Assembly (NCBI GenBank): GCA_963575745.1
Contig: CAUYUJ010018314.1
Coordinates: 118,533-182,532 of the forward strand
Source of the DNA: Prorocentrum cordatum
Taxonomy: Eukaryota; Sar; Dinophyceae; Prorocentrales; Prorocentraceae
Reading direction: 5' to 3'
DNA length: 64,000 nt
Each line of letters begins with the position of its first letter. Position 1 is the stretch's first letter. The notes beneath the pieces were generated by a model that did no database searches, was not told where the DNA came from, and saw nothing but the letters and a program-made list of their open reading frames with translations. A program made the translations under genes and the position numbers. Shown one piece after another: positions 21,421 through 32,025 of this stretch.

Positions 21421-22319
21421 GGCCTCGGCATGCCTGAGGGCGTTGGAAGATCCTCGGGCACTGGAATTCCGTATGCACTCTTGCTGACCATCGGTTCTGG
21501 AACGCCCTGCCGCTTCATTGCCCTCGGCGCATCGATCATCTCCTCCACCTTGATCTTGACGTCCGGTTTTGACGAGGCTGAAGTCTGAATGAGACCCTTC
21601 TCGATGATCTCCTTGGCCAGGCGCGTCTGCTCCTCCTGTCGAATCGCGTTCCTCTCGTTCTCGATGATCATCTGCACCTCTGTGTCCGAGAGCGTCCTGA
21701 TGACCTCCGACGACAGTCTGCTCGGCAGCGGGCGGCTTGACGTAGGCTGTGGAGTGCTTCGCGTGGGAGTCGGCTCGCTCTCTGAGGTGCTGTCCGTGTA
21801 GTTCATGTCCGGTTGCAGGAGGGACGAACTCGTGGTTGAGCGTGCCCCGTCGCCTCCAACCGCTGGAAGTGCTCGCGCGACTTGGTGCAGAGGCTGAGCT
21901 GCTCGTCCTGCGGCTTCGCGAAGATGTACTTGAACAGGATCTCTTCGCAGTCCCTGCACTTGATCTGATCCACGTGTGCGTTCGTCCCCTGACGTGTCTG
22001 GTTCCGATGCGCACATGATCTGACCATTGACTGCCCCGATGAAGAGATTCGGGTTGTCTGGCTGAGAGTAGCTACTCTGAGCCAAAACGGTTCTGGGAAA
22101 TACTGAGATTCCAATCCACCGAAACTGTTCGACTTGACGAGCGTGTTTGTGATCTATGAAACTATCACGAACTGTGATTCCTTCGCCCCTTTCTCTCATC
22201 ACATATGTGATCCGTTCCCCGTGAAGTGCCGAAATTTCCTGATCGTCGAAGTCACGCGGATCACATTTTTTGGAAACGAACCCGACGATGAACTCTACAT
22301 AGGGCCTCTGGAGTTCCAA
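21396..22319 (-). pseudogene. Copia polyprotein linker between protease and PPC domain
   Basis: The best reading uses two frames. Positions about 22010-21850 read IKCRDCEEILFKYIF, a short CxxC motif, and 21830-21400 read a polar, helical segment with SEVIRTLSDTEVQMIIENER. Frameshifts near 22015, 21850 and 21400 are needed to join it with neighbours. No enzymatic function is assigned. Confidence 0.5.
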
Positions 22320-24405
22320 TCCAAGTGTCCTTCTTAACCTTGTCTCCCTCGACCCAGTTCGCGTACTTCAGGAGGTGTTCTAGAATCGGTTTCATCATCT
22401 GGGTGCTCAAGTTCGGGAACTTTGATCTTATTCGGATACCTATTTCGAGTAGCTGTTGGAGCTCTCTGGGAAGGTCTTCAGCGTCCTTTGGGCCCCTGGT
22501 AGCGACAACGATGGATGACGTCTTTTCCACAGTCGTCGTGTCGCGACCAGGGTGCTGTCCGTATTCGCAACACGAGGCCGAGCCAGTGTCGCTCAGCGCC
22601 GTCAAGTCCAAGGCAAGGTGGCCAGACGCCAGCACCCTCGTGGGAATCTCCTTCTTGAGCCTCCGGGAGTACACAGTGTTCCGCTCGTAGTCGATCACTA
22701 GCCCAAACTTCTTCAGCATGTCGACTCCCAGTAGGATGGGGGACGGGCGGTCTAGCACGTAGATCTCGACTGTCTGGTTGTCGAGGTTGTGGACCTGAAA
22801 CGAGACCTTCGAGGGAGCGTCAGCCCGGTCGCCACCAGCGAACGAGAAGCCCAGGCCCGCCCCCGGGTTCACCTCCATCGGGTGCTGCAAGTGCTCGTTC
22901 AGGTACTCCAGCTGCTCAACACCGCCTACGGACCTGGACGCACCGCCGTCCAGAAGTGCGTAGCCCTTGCACTCGTCAAGGCTGAAGCCGATGAACGTGC
23001 CGTCCTCGAAGTTGCCGTCGTCCTCCGCCAGGATCTGCTCCTCGGTGCACGTGCCCACGAAGTTGTCGAACTCCACGATGTGCTCCAGAGCACCCACGAA
23101 GCTGTTGAACGCCCTTCTCCGAGCAGCTGTCGTTCCACCATTGCCCCGATTGGGACACTCTCGAGCACGATGACCTTGTTCTCCACACAGCAGACACGTA
23201 TCCTTGTCTACCTTCTTCGGCGCTGTACCTGATGATGTGCTCTGCCTTGTAGTTGATGGTGTGCCACGGCCTTTGCCTTTGTTCTTGCCCTTGCCCTTGC
23301 CTTTCGAGGGTGGTCCACCTCGGCTCACTGCACGACCTCGTCCAGCTCCTGGACCTGGCTGAGTAGGCATGGCATCGTACGCTCCCAGTCCGACCACTGG
23401 GAAGTAGCCCCTCGCGTTCTTCACCTCGTTGATGAGCTTCCGAGCCTCCAGGAACGTGCGAGAAGCGGCGCATGCCGTCTCCGTCCACTCGTCAGCTCGT
23501 TCTTCTCCGGGAAGGACTGCCGCAGCTAGACTTTCGTCCTGTCCAAGATTCTCCTCTGCGATCGAGGGGTCACCGATCGTCGCCGTCACGAGCTCCTCGG
23601 CGGCTGCCATCGCCGTCTCCGTCAGGTCGGTGGCCTCTCCGAAGCCGTCCTGGTAAGCCTCGTCGTAGATCTCCTCCGCGTACGCGGTCAGCTCGCCTAT
23701 CTGCTCCAGGTCCTCGAAGATCGCGTGCACTCCTTTTCTCGACTTGTACCCTTTTTGCTTATCTCTGGCAGCCAACTGCTCTTCGGACCATTGCTCTGCC
23801 AGCGCCTTCTTCACGTCCTGGTACATGTACGAGTTGCCCTTCGGACCCGATGTCGCCAGCGCTGCCGCTTGCTCGGATGGATCCAGACCCGTACCATCTA
23901 GCAAGATCAGCCCCAGGATGAATTCGTGCATGAAGCCCGTCGCTGGAATGTCATTGCGCACCGCGTGGAGGGCCTTGCCGATCTTGCTGAGATGAATGTC
24001 GAACCTCGAGACCCACTTCTTTGGTCCCTCACCCGGGTTCCTGTAGATGCCTCTCATGAACTCTCTCCATTTCGACACTGCCTCCTGCATTGTCACGGTA
24101 CCTCGAACGCCCTTCAGCGCATTCACGACTCTCTCGGCACCGTCTTTCTTGACTAAGTCGTCTAACAAGACCTTGGCTTCGTGCCACTGCTGGGAGTCCT
24201 CGTCCATTACCTGCACTAGCCGCGGGCCCAGATAGACTCTGTCCTCCTTCTTAGTGCCGAGGACCCACAGCTTCACCTTCTCTTCGAAACTCTCGAGTGT
24301 CGAAGCCTAGCCATTCCACACTGGAATTTTGACTCCACTCTGTCCAGACTCCGTCCTTCTTAATGTCACTGGAGATCGAGTTATTCACCTCGAAGTGGGC
24401 TGCCA
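22261..24405 (-). pseudogene. Copia Gag and protease region
   Basis: The main open frame runs 24276-22261; a second frame extends the N-terminus back to about 24400 next to the primer-binding site, with a frameshift near 24290. The Gag part (helical capsid-like region) is followed by a Gly/Lys-rich basic stretch and the zinc knuckle CLLCGEQGHRAREC at about residues 359-372, which binds RNA. About 65 residues later YALLDGGASRSVGG is the protease-like motif: the usual DTGA/DSGA reads DGGA, and ILLGVDMLKKFG follows as the second protease signature. No ATG start was found near the N-terminus. Confidence 0.85.
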
Positions 24406-24408
24406 CTT

Positions 24409-24421
24409 CGTCTCGCTACCA
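24409..24421 (-). other. Primer-binding site
   Basis: Immediately inside the 5' LTR, the minus strand reads TTGGTAGCGAGACG. The TGGTAGC start is what the 3' end of a eukaryotic initiator methionine tRNA would pair with, the usual Copia primer. Confidence 0.7.
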
Positions 24422-24422
24422 A

Positions 24423-24815
24423 TGTCAGTGGAGCGTGTTGTCCACGGATCTCAGCCTTTCGCTTCGAGATGTCCTCACATTACTTGATGATGTATATCTT
24501 GATATACGGCGGGGTTACAGCTCGGTAGAGCTCTTATATTCCCAACTCTAATCAAATGATGTCAACACGAGAGAGACAACGAGAAGCAATCTTATTCCAA
24601 ACAATCCAGGCGTACGTGTGCGGTCCCCCTGAGCTTCGGACCGAGTTTCTTGAAACTCACCAGACTGGCTCCAGTCTGGCTTCGCGCCAGAATGGCTGCG
24701 GACAGGCGGCCTAGGCAGGGGTGCACAGGGCTCTCACTGGGGCTCCCTGGGCTCACATACTCACAGAGGGCTGTCTCTACCTTCTCAAAGTATCGAACTT
24801 CGAACGAGACTGACA
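24423..24815 (-). repeat. 5' LTR (element direction)
   Basis: Same 393-bp length and ends as the other LTR. Seven substitutions separate the two (about 1.8%), a measure of time since insertion. Confidence 0.95.
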
Positions 24816-24820
24816 CCCTC
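24816..24820. other. Target-site duplication, right copy
   Basis: CCCTC, identical to 16365-16369. Confidence 0.85.
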
Positions 24821-25285
24821 CTCCGCCCCCTCCTCCCCCTCCTCCTCCTCCCCCTCCTCCTCTTCCCTCCCCCCCCTGCGGAGGATGGCCTGGGGCAGCC
24901 GGAGCGGAGCCCTTCGGCGCGGGCCTCCGCGGACGAGACGCAGCCGCCCCTCGGAGGGAGGCGGACGGCGCCCGGCTCCCTGTCGCAGAGCTCCACGGGC
25001 CGCAAGCACTTCGGGAGGGAGGTGTCGATGATGGTGGGGGTGCGGGCCTCGGTCTCCTCCCTCCTCCCGCCTCGCTCCTCCCTCCTCCCTCCTCCCCCCT
25101 TCCCCCTCCCCCTCCTCCCTCTCCCTGTCCTCCTCCTCCTCCTCCTCCTCTTCTTCCTCCTCCTCCTCCTCCTCCTCTCCCCTCCCTCCTCCTCCTCCTC
25201 CTCCTCCTCCTCCTCCACCTCCACGTCGTCCTCCTCCTCCTCTCCGTTCTCCTCCTGCTGCTCCTCCTCCTCCTTCCTCTTTGTC
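24816..25285. repeat. (CCT)n microsatellite, right part
   Basis: CCT-rich at 24816-24875 and 25055-25285, with a GC-rich unique patch between. Long Ser/Leu/Pro and Glu/Arg/Gly readings here are artefacts. Confidence 0.85.
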
Positions 25286-25955
25286 TCTTCCTCTCAATGG
25301 GCTCACGTTAGGATCACGAGGCCGATCCAGGGTCGAGTGTCCTGGATCGAGGATCCAGGATCGATGGTGCAGTGCCGATCGAGGAAAGCAGTTCCGAGGA
25401 GGAAAGATGCCGATATAGCTACCCCTTCTTCGTCGCCGCAGCTGCATTCGTCCTCGCAATCTTAGTCAGAACTCACTCTGGAAAGAGTCTGTGGAGTACC
25501 AGAATCGGCGAACACGATTATCAATGTCCGTGCCTCCGCGGTCCGTGTGCTGGCGCGGTTGCAGAAATGGCTTCGCCTTCGGGGCGTCTTGCCCTCGGCG
25601 GAAGCTGGCGGGAGGCCTGCGGAAGCCCGCGGACGTGAAGCGGGGGACGGTCCGCCGGCGGAAGCCGGCGGAAGGTCGCGAAGACGTTGGATCGCGCCAG
25701 AGCGACCGTTTCGGTTGAGTTTTTCCATGATGCCCGTCAGGTAGTTTCCAGCGACGATAGGGAGTAGTGCGCGCAGAGGAAGGTTTCCGGAGTGCAGCAG
25801 GAGTAAGAGTTAGACGTCAGCGTTGTTGGGTTGAGGATTTTCAAAAGGGGCCAGATGGGTACGCGATGCCATACCGGTCTATGTCCACGGGGTCGCGGCC
25901 GAGGATTCCAGGCCGTGATCCCGCGGGTATCGGTATGGGCATGCCATGTGTTTGT
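25286..25955. other. Spacer, no gene recognised
   Basis: Contains GGATCGAGGATCC-like words at 25325-25385 and a GGCGGAAGC-type degenerate repeat at 25595-25680. No coding region was recognised. Confidence 0.4.
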
Positions 25956-26765
25956 TCACGCACGCATATTATGTACGTGTGTATCAACGTGTATGTATGC
26001 ATGTATGTTTGTATGCATGTATGTATGTATATATGTATGCATGCATATACGTATGTATGCATGTACGTATGCATGTATGTATTGATGGATGGATGTATGG
26101 ATGTATGTATGTGTGTGTATATATGTTTGTATTATATATGAATGTTTGCCTGTGTTGAGATGTATGCATGTGTGCATGCACGTTTGTATGCATATATGTC
26201 TGTGTAGGCCCATGTAGGCATGCATGCATGTATGTATGTATGGTTGTCTGTATGTATGTACATATGTATGCATACGTGCACGTAGGATTCTCTATGTATG
26301 TACGTGTATAAATGTGTACGCATGCATGCACGTATGTATGTATGTATGTATGTGTGTATGTCTACATGCATCGTTGTATGTATGTACGTATGTATGCCTG
26401 TATGTATTCATGTGCAGATGAATGTACGTATGTATGTATACATGTTTGTACATATATATATATTCCTGCACATATTCATGTATGTAGGCATATGACTCTG
26501 TATGCATGTATGTATGCATGCATGCATGTATGCACGTATGTGCATGTATGTATGTATGTATGTATGTTTGTATGTATGTACGTACGTACGTACGTACGTA
26601 TGCATGTATGTATGTATGTATGTAAGTATGTATGTATGTATGTTTGTATGTTTATGTTTCTTTGTATGTATGTATGTATGTATGTATGTCTGCATGTATG
26701 TTTGTATGTACGTATACATGCATATGCGTGTATATGCGCGTAGATACGTGCGTGTGTATGTGTGT

Positions 26766-26806
<41 letters not shown>

Positions 26807-26925
26807 TGGCTGTCCGTCTGTCTGTCTGTCTGTCTGTATGTCTGTACGTATGTATGTATGTACGTATGTGTTTCTGTATGTCGGCATGTAGGTATGTAGG
26901 TATTTGTGTAGACGCGCAATCATCT
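25956..26925. repeat. (TATG)n tetranucleotide array
   Basis: Imperfect TATG/CATG units for nearly 1 kb, with a (TG)n run at about 26770-26805 and a (TGTC)n run at 26808-26840. All Met-His-Tyr-Ile and Met-Tyr-Val-Cys readings come from the repeat. (TC)n and (TA)n runs follow at 26965-27005. Confidence 0.9.
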
Positions 26926-26966
26926 AATTACACACATCCATACACACATTCATACACACTCACACA

Positions 26967-27000
<34 letters not shown>

Positions 27001-27039
27001 GATAGCAGTTGCATTACACATGCTCCATGTGTATCTAGT

Positions 27040-27860
27040 GGCCTCCAGCATTCCGCCACCGTGCCTGGGTTGTGGGTTAGAGCTCTCAGGGATGCTTCTT
27101 GGGGTCTCTTTGGACCTCTCTCGGGGGTCTCCTGGGGCAGTTTTGGGTCCTCTTGGAGGCCTGTCGGGGCCTCTTGAGGGCCTTTTGAGGGTCTCTTGGG
27201 GGCCTCTTGGGCGTCTTGGGGTGGGGGCCTTGTGGGGTCCTCTTGGGGCCACCTGGGGACGCTTCGGGGCCGAGGGCTCGAAATGTCTGTTCGGGTGCCC
27301 CGTCTGGGCCCTCTCTTGAAGCTGTCTTTGGGGCCTCTTGGGCTGTCCTGGGCGCCTCTTGGGCCGTCTTGGGGCCCTCTTGAGCTGTCCTGCGCGCCTC
27401 TTGGGCTGTCTTGGGGTCCTCTTGGGCCGTCTCGGGGCCGTCTTGGGAGCTTCTTGGGCCGTCTTGGGGCGATCTTGGGGGCCTCTATGACCGTCTGGCA
27501 CCGTCGGAAAGCATACTAGGCGAGACGACCAAACACCGTCAAAAACCTCAGGACGATAACTGACTTTGTCCTCTTGGGACGCTCTTGGGAGGCCTCTTGA
27601 GCCGTCTTGGGAGCCGCTTAGGACGTCTCGGGGCCATCTTGGGAGTCTTGGAGCAGTTTTCGGCGGCTCAGAGCCCTATCGGACCGTCGTGGGGGCCTCC
27701 TCAAGGCCCTCTTTTGGACCGTGCTGGGGCCCCCGTGGAACCGAACAATGTCGCGCGGGAGAAGACGAGCCAAGGCCCAATGGGGCACGCGGCAAGGCCG
27801 AGGATATATTTGCGAGTTCGGGGTCCAGGCCCCTCGAGAACCCTTAGGATCTTAGCTGCC
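27040..27860. repeat. CTTGGG-phased degenerate repeat
   Basis: CTTGGG/CTTGAG words recur every 10-11 bp, pairing into 21-bp units such as CTTGGGCCGT followed by CTTGGGGCCCT, most regular at 27320-27480. The frames stay open on both strands because the unit is a multiple of three, but no protein family is suggested. Confidence 0.65.
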
Positions 27861-27876
27861 TCGATGCGCACGTTTT

Positions 27877-28037
27877 GATACGCAACACGTACCGTACTCA
27901 AGGCGTCCGTGCCAATACGTTGCGTGTCGGCTCCACGTGTTGGACCACGTTTTGGCGAATGTATCGCGTCGGACCCACGTGTTCAGGATACGTGTTGAGC
28001 TCCGTATCAATACGCTACGTGTTGCGTGTTGCGTATC
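27877..28037. mobile_element. 161-bp TIR element rich in ACGTG words
   Basis: Ends GATACGCAACACG and CGTGTTGCGTATC are perfect 13-bp inverted repeats. The interior holds further CACGTGTT/ACGTGTTG words at about 27935, 27978, 27991 and 28017. No coding capacity; a MITE or a structured regulatory repeat are both possible. No target duplication was recognised. Confidence 0.5.
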
Positions 28038-28084
28038 GGGGCGGCTGAGCTTAGGATCGAGGACTGAGGTTCAGTGGATTGGGC

Positions 28085-28260
28085 AAGGGACCTGAGGGCA
28101 CGCCCACTCCGTGCCCAGCGGCACGGCTGCGGATCCCACAGAACCCCGAGACATGCCCAGACGGCCCAGGAAGACCCCAGCAGCCCCCAAGAGGACCCCG
28201 ACAGGCCAATGCCCCAAGATAGCCCCAGACGGCCCCTAACAGCCCCCATTGTAGCTTCAA
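28085..28260. repeat. CTTGGG-type repeat, inverted orientation
   Basis: On the minus strand this segment reads the same CTTGGGG-type units as 27040-27860, so the 27877-28037 element sits between oppositely oriented arms of one repeat family. Confidence 0.5.
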
Positions 28261-28685
28261 AAGATCACAAGGGCCCCTCTCTTCTTCGACCCACCGTTTT
28301 CGTCCGGCTCCTTACCGTCCTTCTTCGTCGTCATCGACCTTCTTCTTCTTCTCCTCCTCCGATTCCCGATTCGTTCCTCCTCGTACTTCTTTCCTCCATC
28401 TCTTCCTCCTCGTCCTCGTTTTTTGTGTGGTTTGTTTTTGTTTTTGATTATATATATATGTATATATGTATATGTATATATTTGTTGTCCTTCTTCTGCC
28501 CTCGCTGCCCTCCCCGTCATCCACGCCGTCATCCTCGACATCCGCCGCCTTGTCGTCGCCATCGTCCTTTTCTTTTTTTTTTTCCCCCCATCGAGCCCAC
28601 TGGACGACATCGGCGTTGCCCGCTCATGTCCGATCAGGTTACGTATGGCTGCCTATCCGTCTGTCTGCCTGCCTGTCTGTCTGTC
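28261..28685. other. T/C-rich spacer
   Basis: TTCTTC/CTCC-rich, with a short TATATG tract at 28450-28480. No gene recognised. Confidence 0.5.
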
Positions 28686-29575
28686 TGTCTGTATGCATGC
28701 ATGCAAGCATTTATGTATGTATGTATGTATACATGCATGCATGTACGTATGCGCATGTGCATGCGTGTATGCATGCATGCATGTGTACATGCATGTAATT
28801 ATATACGTATGTATGTAGATCTGTAGATAGATCGGCATCTACATTTGCACGCAGACATGTATGTAAGTATGTATGTATGTATGTATGTATGTACGTATGT
28901 ATGTATGTATGTATGTATGTGTGTGTGTGTGTGTATGTGTGTATGTGTGTATGTGTGTATGTATGTATGTATGTATGTATGTATGTATGTATGTATGTAT
29001 GCATGCATGTATGTATGTATGTATGTATGTATGTATGAATGCACGCATGGATGCAATCATGGATGTATGTATGTCTGTTGGTAATTATGTATGTATGTAT
29101 GAATATGTGTATGTATGTATGCATGTATGCGTGTACGCATGCATGTATGCATGTACGTGTGAGTCTCTATGTATACATGGATGCTCGTACGTATGTATGT
29201 ATGCCTGCATGTCTGTCTGTATGTATGTATGACAGCATGTATGTATGTATGTATGTTTGTATGTGTGTATGTACATATATATATACATGTATGTGTGTAC
29301 GTATGTGTGTACTTATGTATGCATGTAGGTATGTATGTATGTATGTATGTATGTATGTATGTATGCATGTATGTATGTATTTATATATATATATGCATAC
29401 GCATGTCTGTATGTATGTATGTATTCATGTAGGTAGGTATGTATGCATGCATGCATGCATGCATGCATGTAAGTATATACAACGTACGCATGTATATATT
29501 TATGTATGCATGCATGTATGCATGCATGCATGCAGGCAGGCAGGCAGGTATGTACGTATGTATGTATGCATGTCT
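28686..29575. repeat. (TATG)n array, second block
   Basis: Nearly continuous TATG/CATG units with TG and CAGG interruptions, ending directly at the first box of the composite satellite. Confidence 0.9.
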
Positions 29576-29576
29576 T

Positions 29577-30025
29577 CTCCAATCAGAGCTTGCCTCTGTA
29601 GTAGTCCTAGCGGATTCAATGGTTAGGTGAGGTGTCCCGCCGATTTCGGTGGCCGGCCCGGGTGCCCGGGTGCCCAGGTGCCTGATAGCCCAGTAGCCCT
29701 ATAGCCTTACAACCCTATAGCCTTCTAGCCTTATAGCCCCATAGCCCTACAGCCCAATAACGCCGTAGCCCTGATAGCCCCATTGCCCTATAGCCCTAAT
29801 CGCCCTATAGACCTATAGCCCTATAGCCCTGTAGCCCCATAGCCCTATAGCCCCATAGCCCTAATAGCCTGATAGCCCTATATTCCTATAGCCTGACAGC
29901 CTTAATAGTTCTATAGCCCCATCGCCCTAGAGCCCTGTATCTTCATAGCCCTGTAGCCCTATAGCCCTACAGCCCTATAGCCCTATAGCGCTATAGCCCT
30001 ATAGCCTAATCGCCCTATAGCCCTG
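29577..30025. repeat. Composite satellite, unit 1
   Basis: A box of about 75 bp (CAGAGCTTGCCTCTGTAG... CCGATTTCGGTGGCC) is followed by three to four CCCGGGTG octamers (29655-29680) and then a run of CCCTATAG-type octamers to about 30025, with many one-base variants. Confidence 0.8.
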
Positions 30026-30087
30026 AAAAGAGTCTGATTGGGGTTGTGCTCCGGTATCATCTATTTTTGTATGTCTGTGTATGTATA

Positions 30088-30980
30088 TTCCCCAATTTAG
30101 AGCTTGTCTTTGTAGGGGTCCTAGTAGATTCATTTTGTTGGGTGAAGTGCGTCGCCGATTTCGGTGGCCACCCCGGTGCCTGGGTGCCCCGGGGTGCCCG
30201 GAGGTGCCCGGGGGTGCTCGGAGGTGCCCGGGGGGGGCCAGGTGCCCGGGTAGCCCTATAGCTCTATAGCCCTATAGCCTTACAATCCTATAGCCGTATA
30301 GCCATATAGCAGTATAGCCCTATAGCTCGACAGCCCTATAACCGTATAGCCCTATAGCCCTATAGCCTTGTAGCCCTATAGCCCTGTAGCCCTATAGCCC
30401 TACAGCTCTATAGCTCGATAGCTCTATAGCCCAATAGCCCAACAGCACAATAGCCCATATAGCCCTACAGTCCTATAGCTTATAGCCCTATAGTTCTATA
30501 GCCCTATAGCCCTACAGGCCTGTAGCCCTATAGCCTTTGTAGCCCTATAGTCCTATAGCCCTATAGCCCTATAGCCCTAAAGCCCTATAGCCCTATAGCC
30601 CATTAGCCCTATAGCCCTGTAGCCCTATATTCCTATAGCCCTATAGCCCTATAGCCCTATAGCCCTACAGCTCTGTAGCCCGATAGCTCTATAGCCCAAT
30701 AGCCCTATAGCACAGTAGCCCATATAGCCCTATAGCTCAAGAGTCCTATGGCCCTATAGTTCTATAGCCCTATAGCCCTACAGCCCTGTAGCCCTATAGC
30801 CTTATAGCCCTATAGTCCTATAGCCCTATAGCCCTATGGCCCTATAGCCCTACAGCCCTATGGCCCTATAGCCCAACAGCCCTATCGTATTATAGCTCTA
30901 TAGCCCCATAGTCCTCTAGCCCTATAGCCCCGTATAGGCCTCTTGCCCTACAGCCCTAGCCCTATAGCCCTAACCCCCAT
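30088..30980. repeat. Composite satellite, unit 2
   Basis: Same order: TATG/TATA lead-in (30060-30090), box with TAGAGCTTGTCTTTGTAG and CCGATTTCGGTGGCC (30098-30167), GGGTGCCC-type octamers (30168-30250), then about 700 bp of CCCTATAG octamers. A unique segment of about 110 bp follows. Confidence 0.8.
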
Positions 30981-31079
30981 AACTTTCATATCCCTTCGCA
31001 GACTTCATAAACCTAAGGAGCAATTGCAAATGGGTCTCATGTAAGATCAACAAATGACTTTGATGGTTTCCTCAGTATC

Positions 31080-32025
31080 AGTTACACATGTATATACATA
31101 TATATGTGTATATATATATATATTCCCTAATCAGAGCTTGCTTCTGTAGGGTAGCCGATTCATATGGTTAGGTGGGCTTTGCCCGATTTCCGCGGCCCGC
31201 CCGGGTGCCCAGGTGCCCGGGTGCCCGGGTGCCCGAGTCCGGGTGCCCGAGTGCCCGGGTGCCCAGGTGCCCGGGTGTCCGGGTGCCCTGTAGTCCTCTA
31301 GCCCTATAGTCCTATAGCCCTATAGCCCTATAGCCCACTAGCCTTATAGCCCTATAGCCCCATAGCCCAATAGCCCTATAGTTCTATAGCCCTATAGCCC
31401 TATAGCCCTATAGCCCTATAGCCCTATAGCCCTATAGCCCTATAGCCCTAAGAGCCTCATAGCCTTTAGCCTTACAGCCCTATAGCCCTATCTCCCTAGA
31501 GCCCTATAGCTCTACAGCCTTATAGCGCTATAGCACTATAGCCCTATAGCCCAATAGCCCCATAGCCATACAGCCCCATATCCCTATAGCCCGATAGCCC
31601 AATAGCCTCATAGCCCTACAGCCCTGTAGCCGTACAGCCCTATAGCCCTATAGCCTTATAGTCTTATAGCCCTATAGCCCAATAACCCTATAGCTCTATA
31701 TGCCTATAACCCTGTAGCCCAATAGCCCGATAGCCCTATAGCTCTACAGCCCTATAGCCCTATAGCCCTATAGCCCAATAGCCCCATAGCTCTATAGACT
31801 CATAGCCCTAAGGCCCTGAAGCCCTATAGCCCCATAGCCCCTCAGTCCCATAGCCCCATAGCCCTATAGCCCTACAGCCCTATAGCCCTATGGCCCTATA
31901 GCCCTATAGCCCTATAGCCCTATAGACCTATAGCCCTATTGCCCTATAGCCCCATATCACTATAGCCCTATAGCCCATGGCCCCATCGCCCTATAGCCCA
32001 ATAGCCCCTTAGCCCTATAGCCCAA
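31080..32025. repeat. Composite satellite, unit 3
   Basis: TATA/TATG lead-in (31085-31120), box with CAGAGCTTGCTTCTGTAG (31129-31195), GGGTGCCC octamers (31198-31287), then about 730 bp of CCCTATAG octamers including nine almost perfect tandem copies near 31390-31450. Confidence 0.8.

Larger units (their letters stand above)
16370..24815 (-). mobile_element. Full-length Ty1/Copia LTR retrotransposon
   Basis: 8,446 bp bounded by two 393-bp LTRs and a CCCTC target duplication, transcribed from the minus strand. Order in its own direction: 5' LTR, primer-binding site, Gag with zinc knuckle, protease-like motif, a methyltransferase-like (PPC) domain, integrase, reverse transcriptase, RNase H, 3' LTR. 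Integrase before reverse transcriptase defines Copia. Several frameshifts and stops break the polyprotein although the LTRs differ at only 7 positions, so decay was quick, some breaks are sequencing errors, or the element moved with helper proteins. Confidence 0.95.

Noticed and set aside
20137-22014. A single 625-residue Copia protein as an intact gene
   Set aside because: Its first ~200 residues are low-complexity out-of-frame reading; only the middle part (PPC domain) has real protein character.
22078-22096. Spliced-leader-like TTTTGGCTCA on the minus strand
   Set aside because: Lies within Copia coding sequence and lacks the rest of the leader.
25956-29575. Dozens of open frames made of Met-His-Tyr-Ile-Thr or Met-Tyr-Val-Cys repeats
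   Set aside because: They are translations of the TATG tetranucleotide array, open in all six frames.
29684-32025. CCCTATAG arrays as telomeric repeat
   Set aside because: The unit is an octamer unlike the TTTAGGG-type telomere reported for dinoflagellates, and it is organised in units with a box, so it is called satellite.
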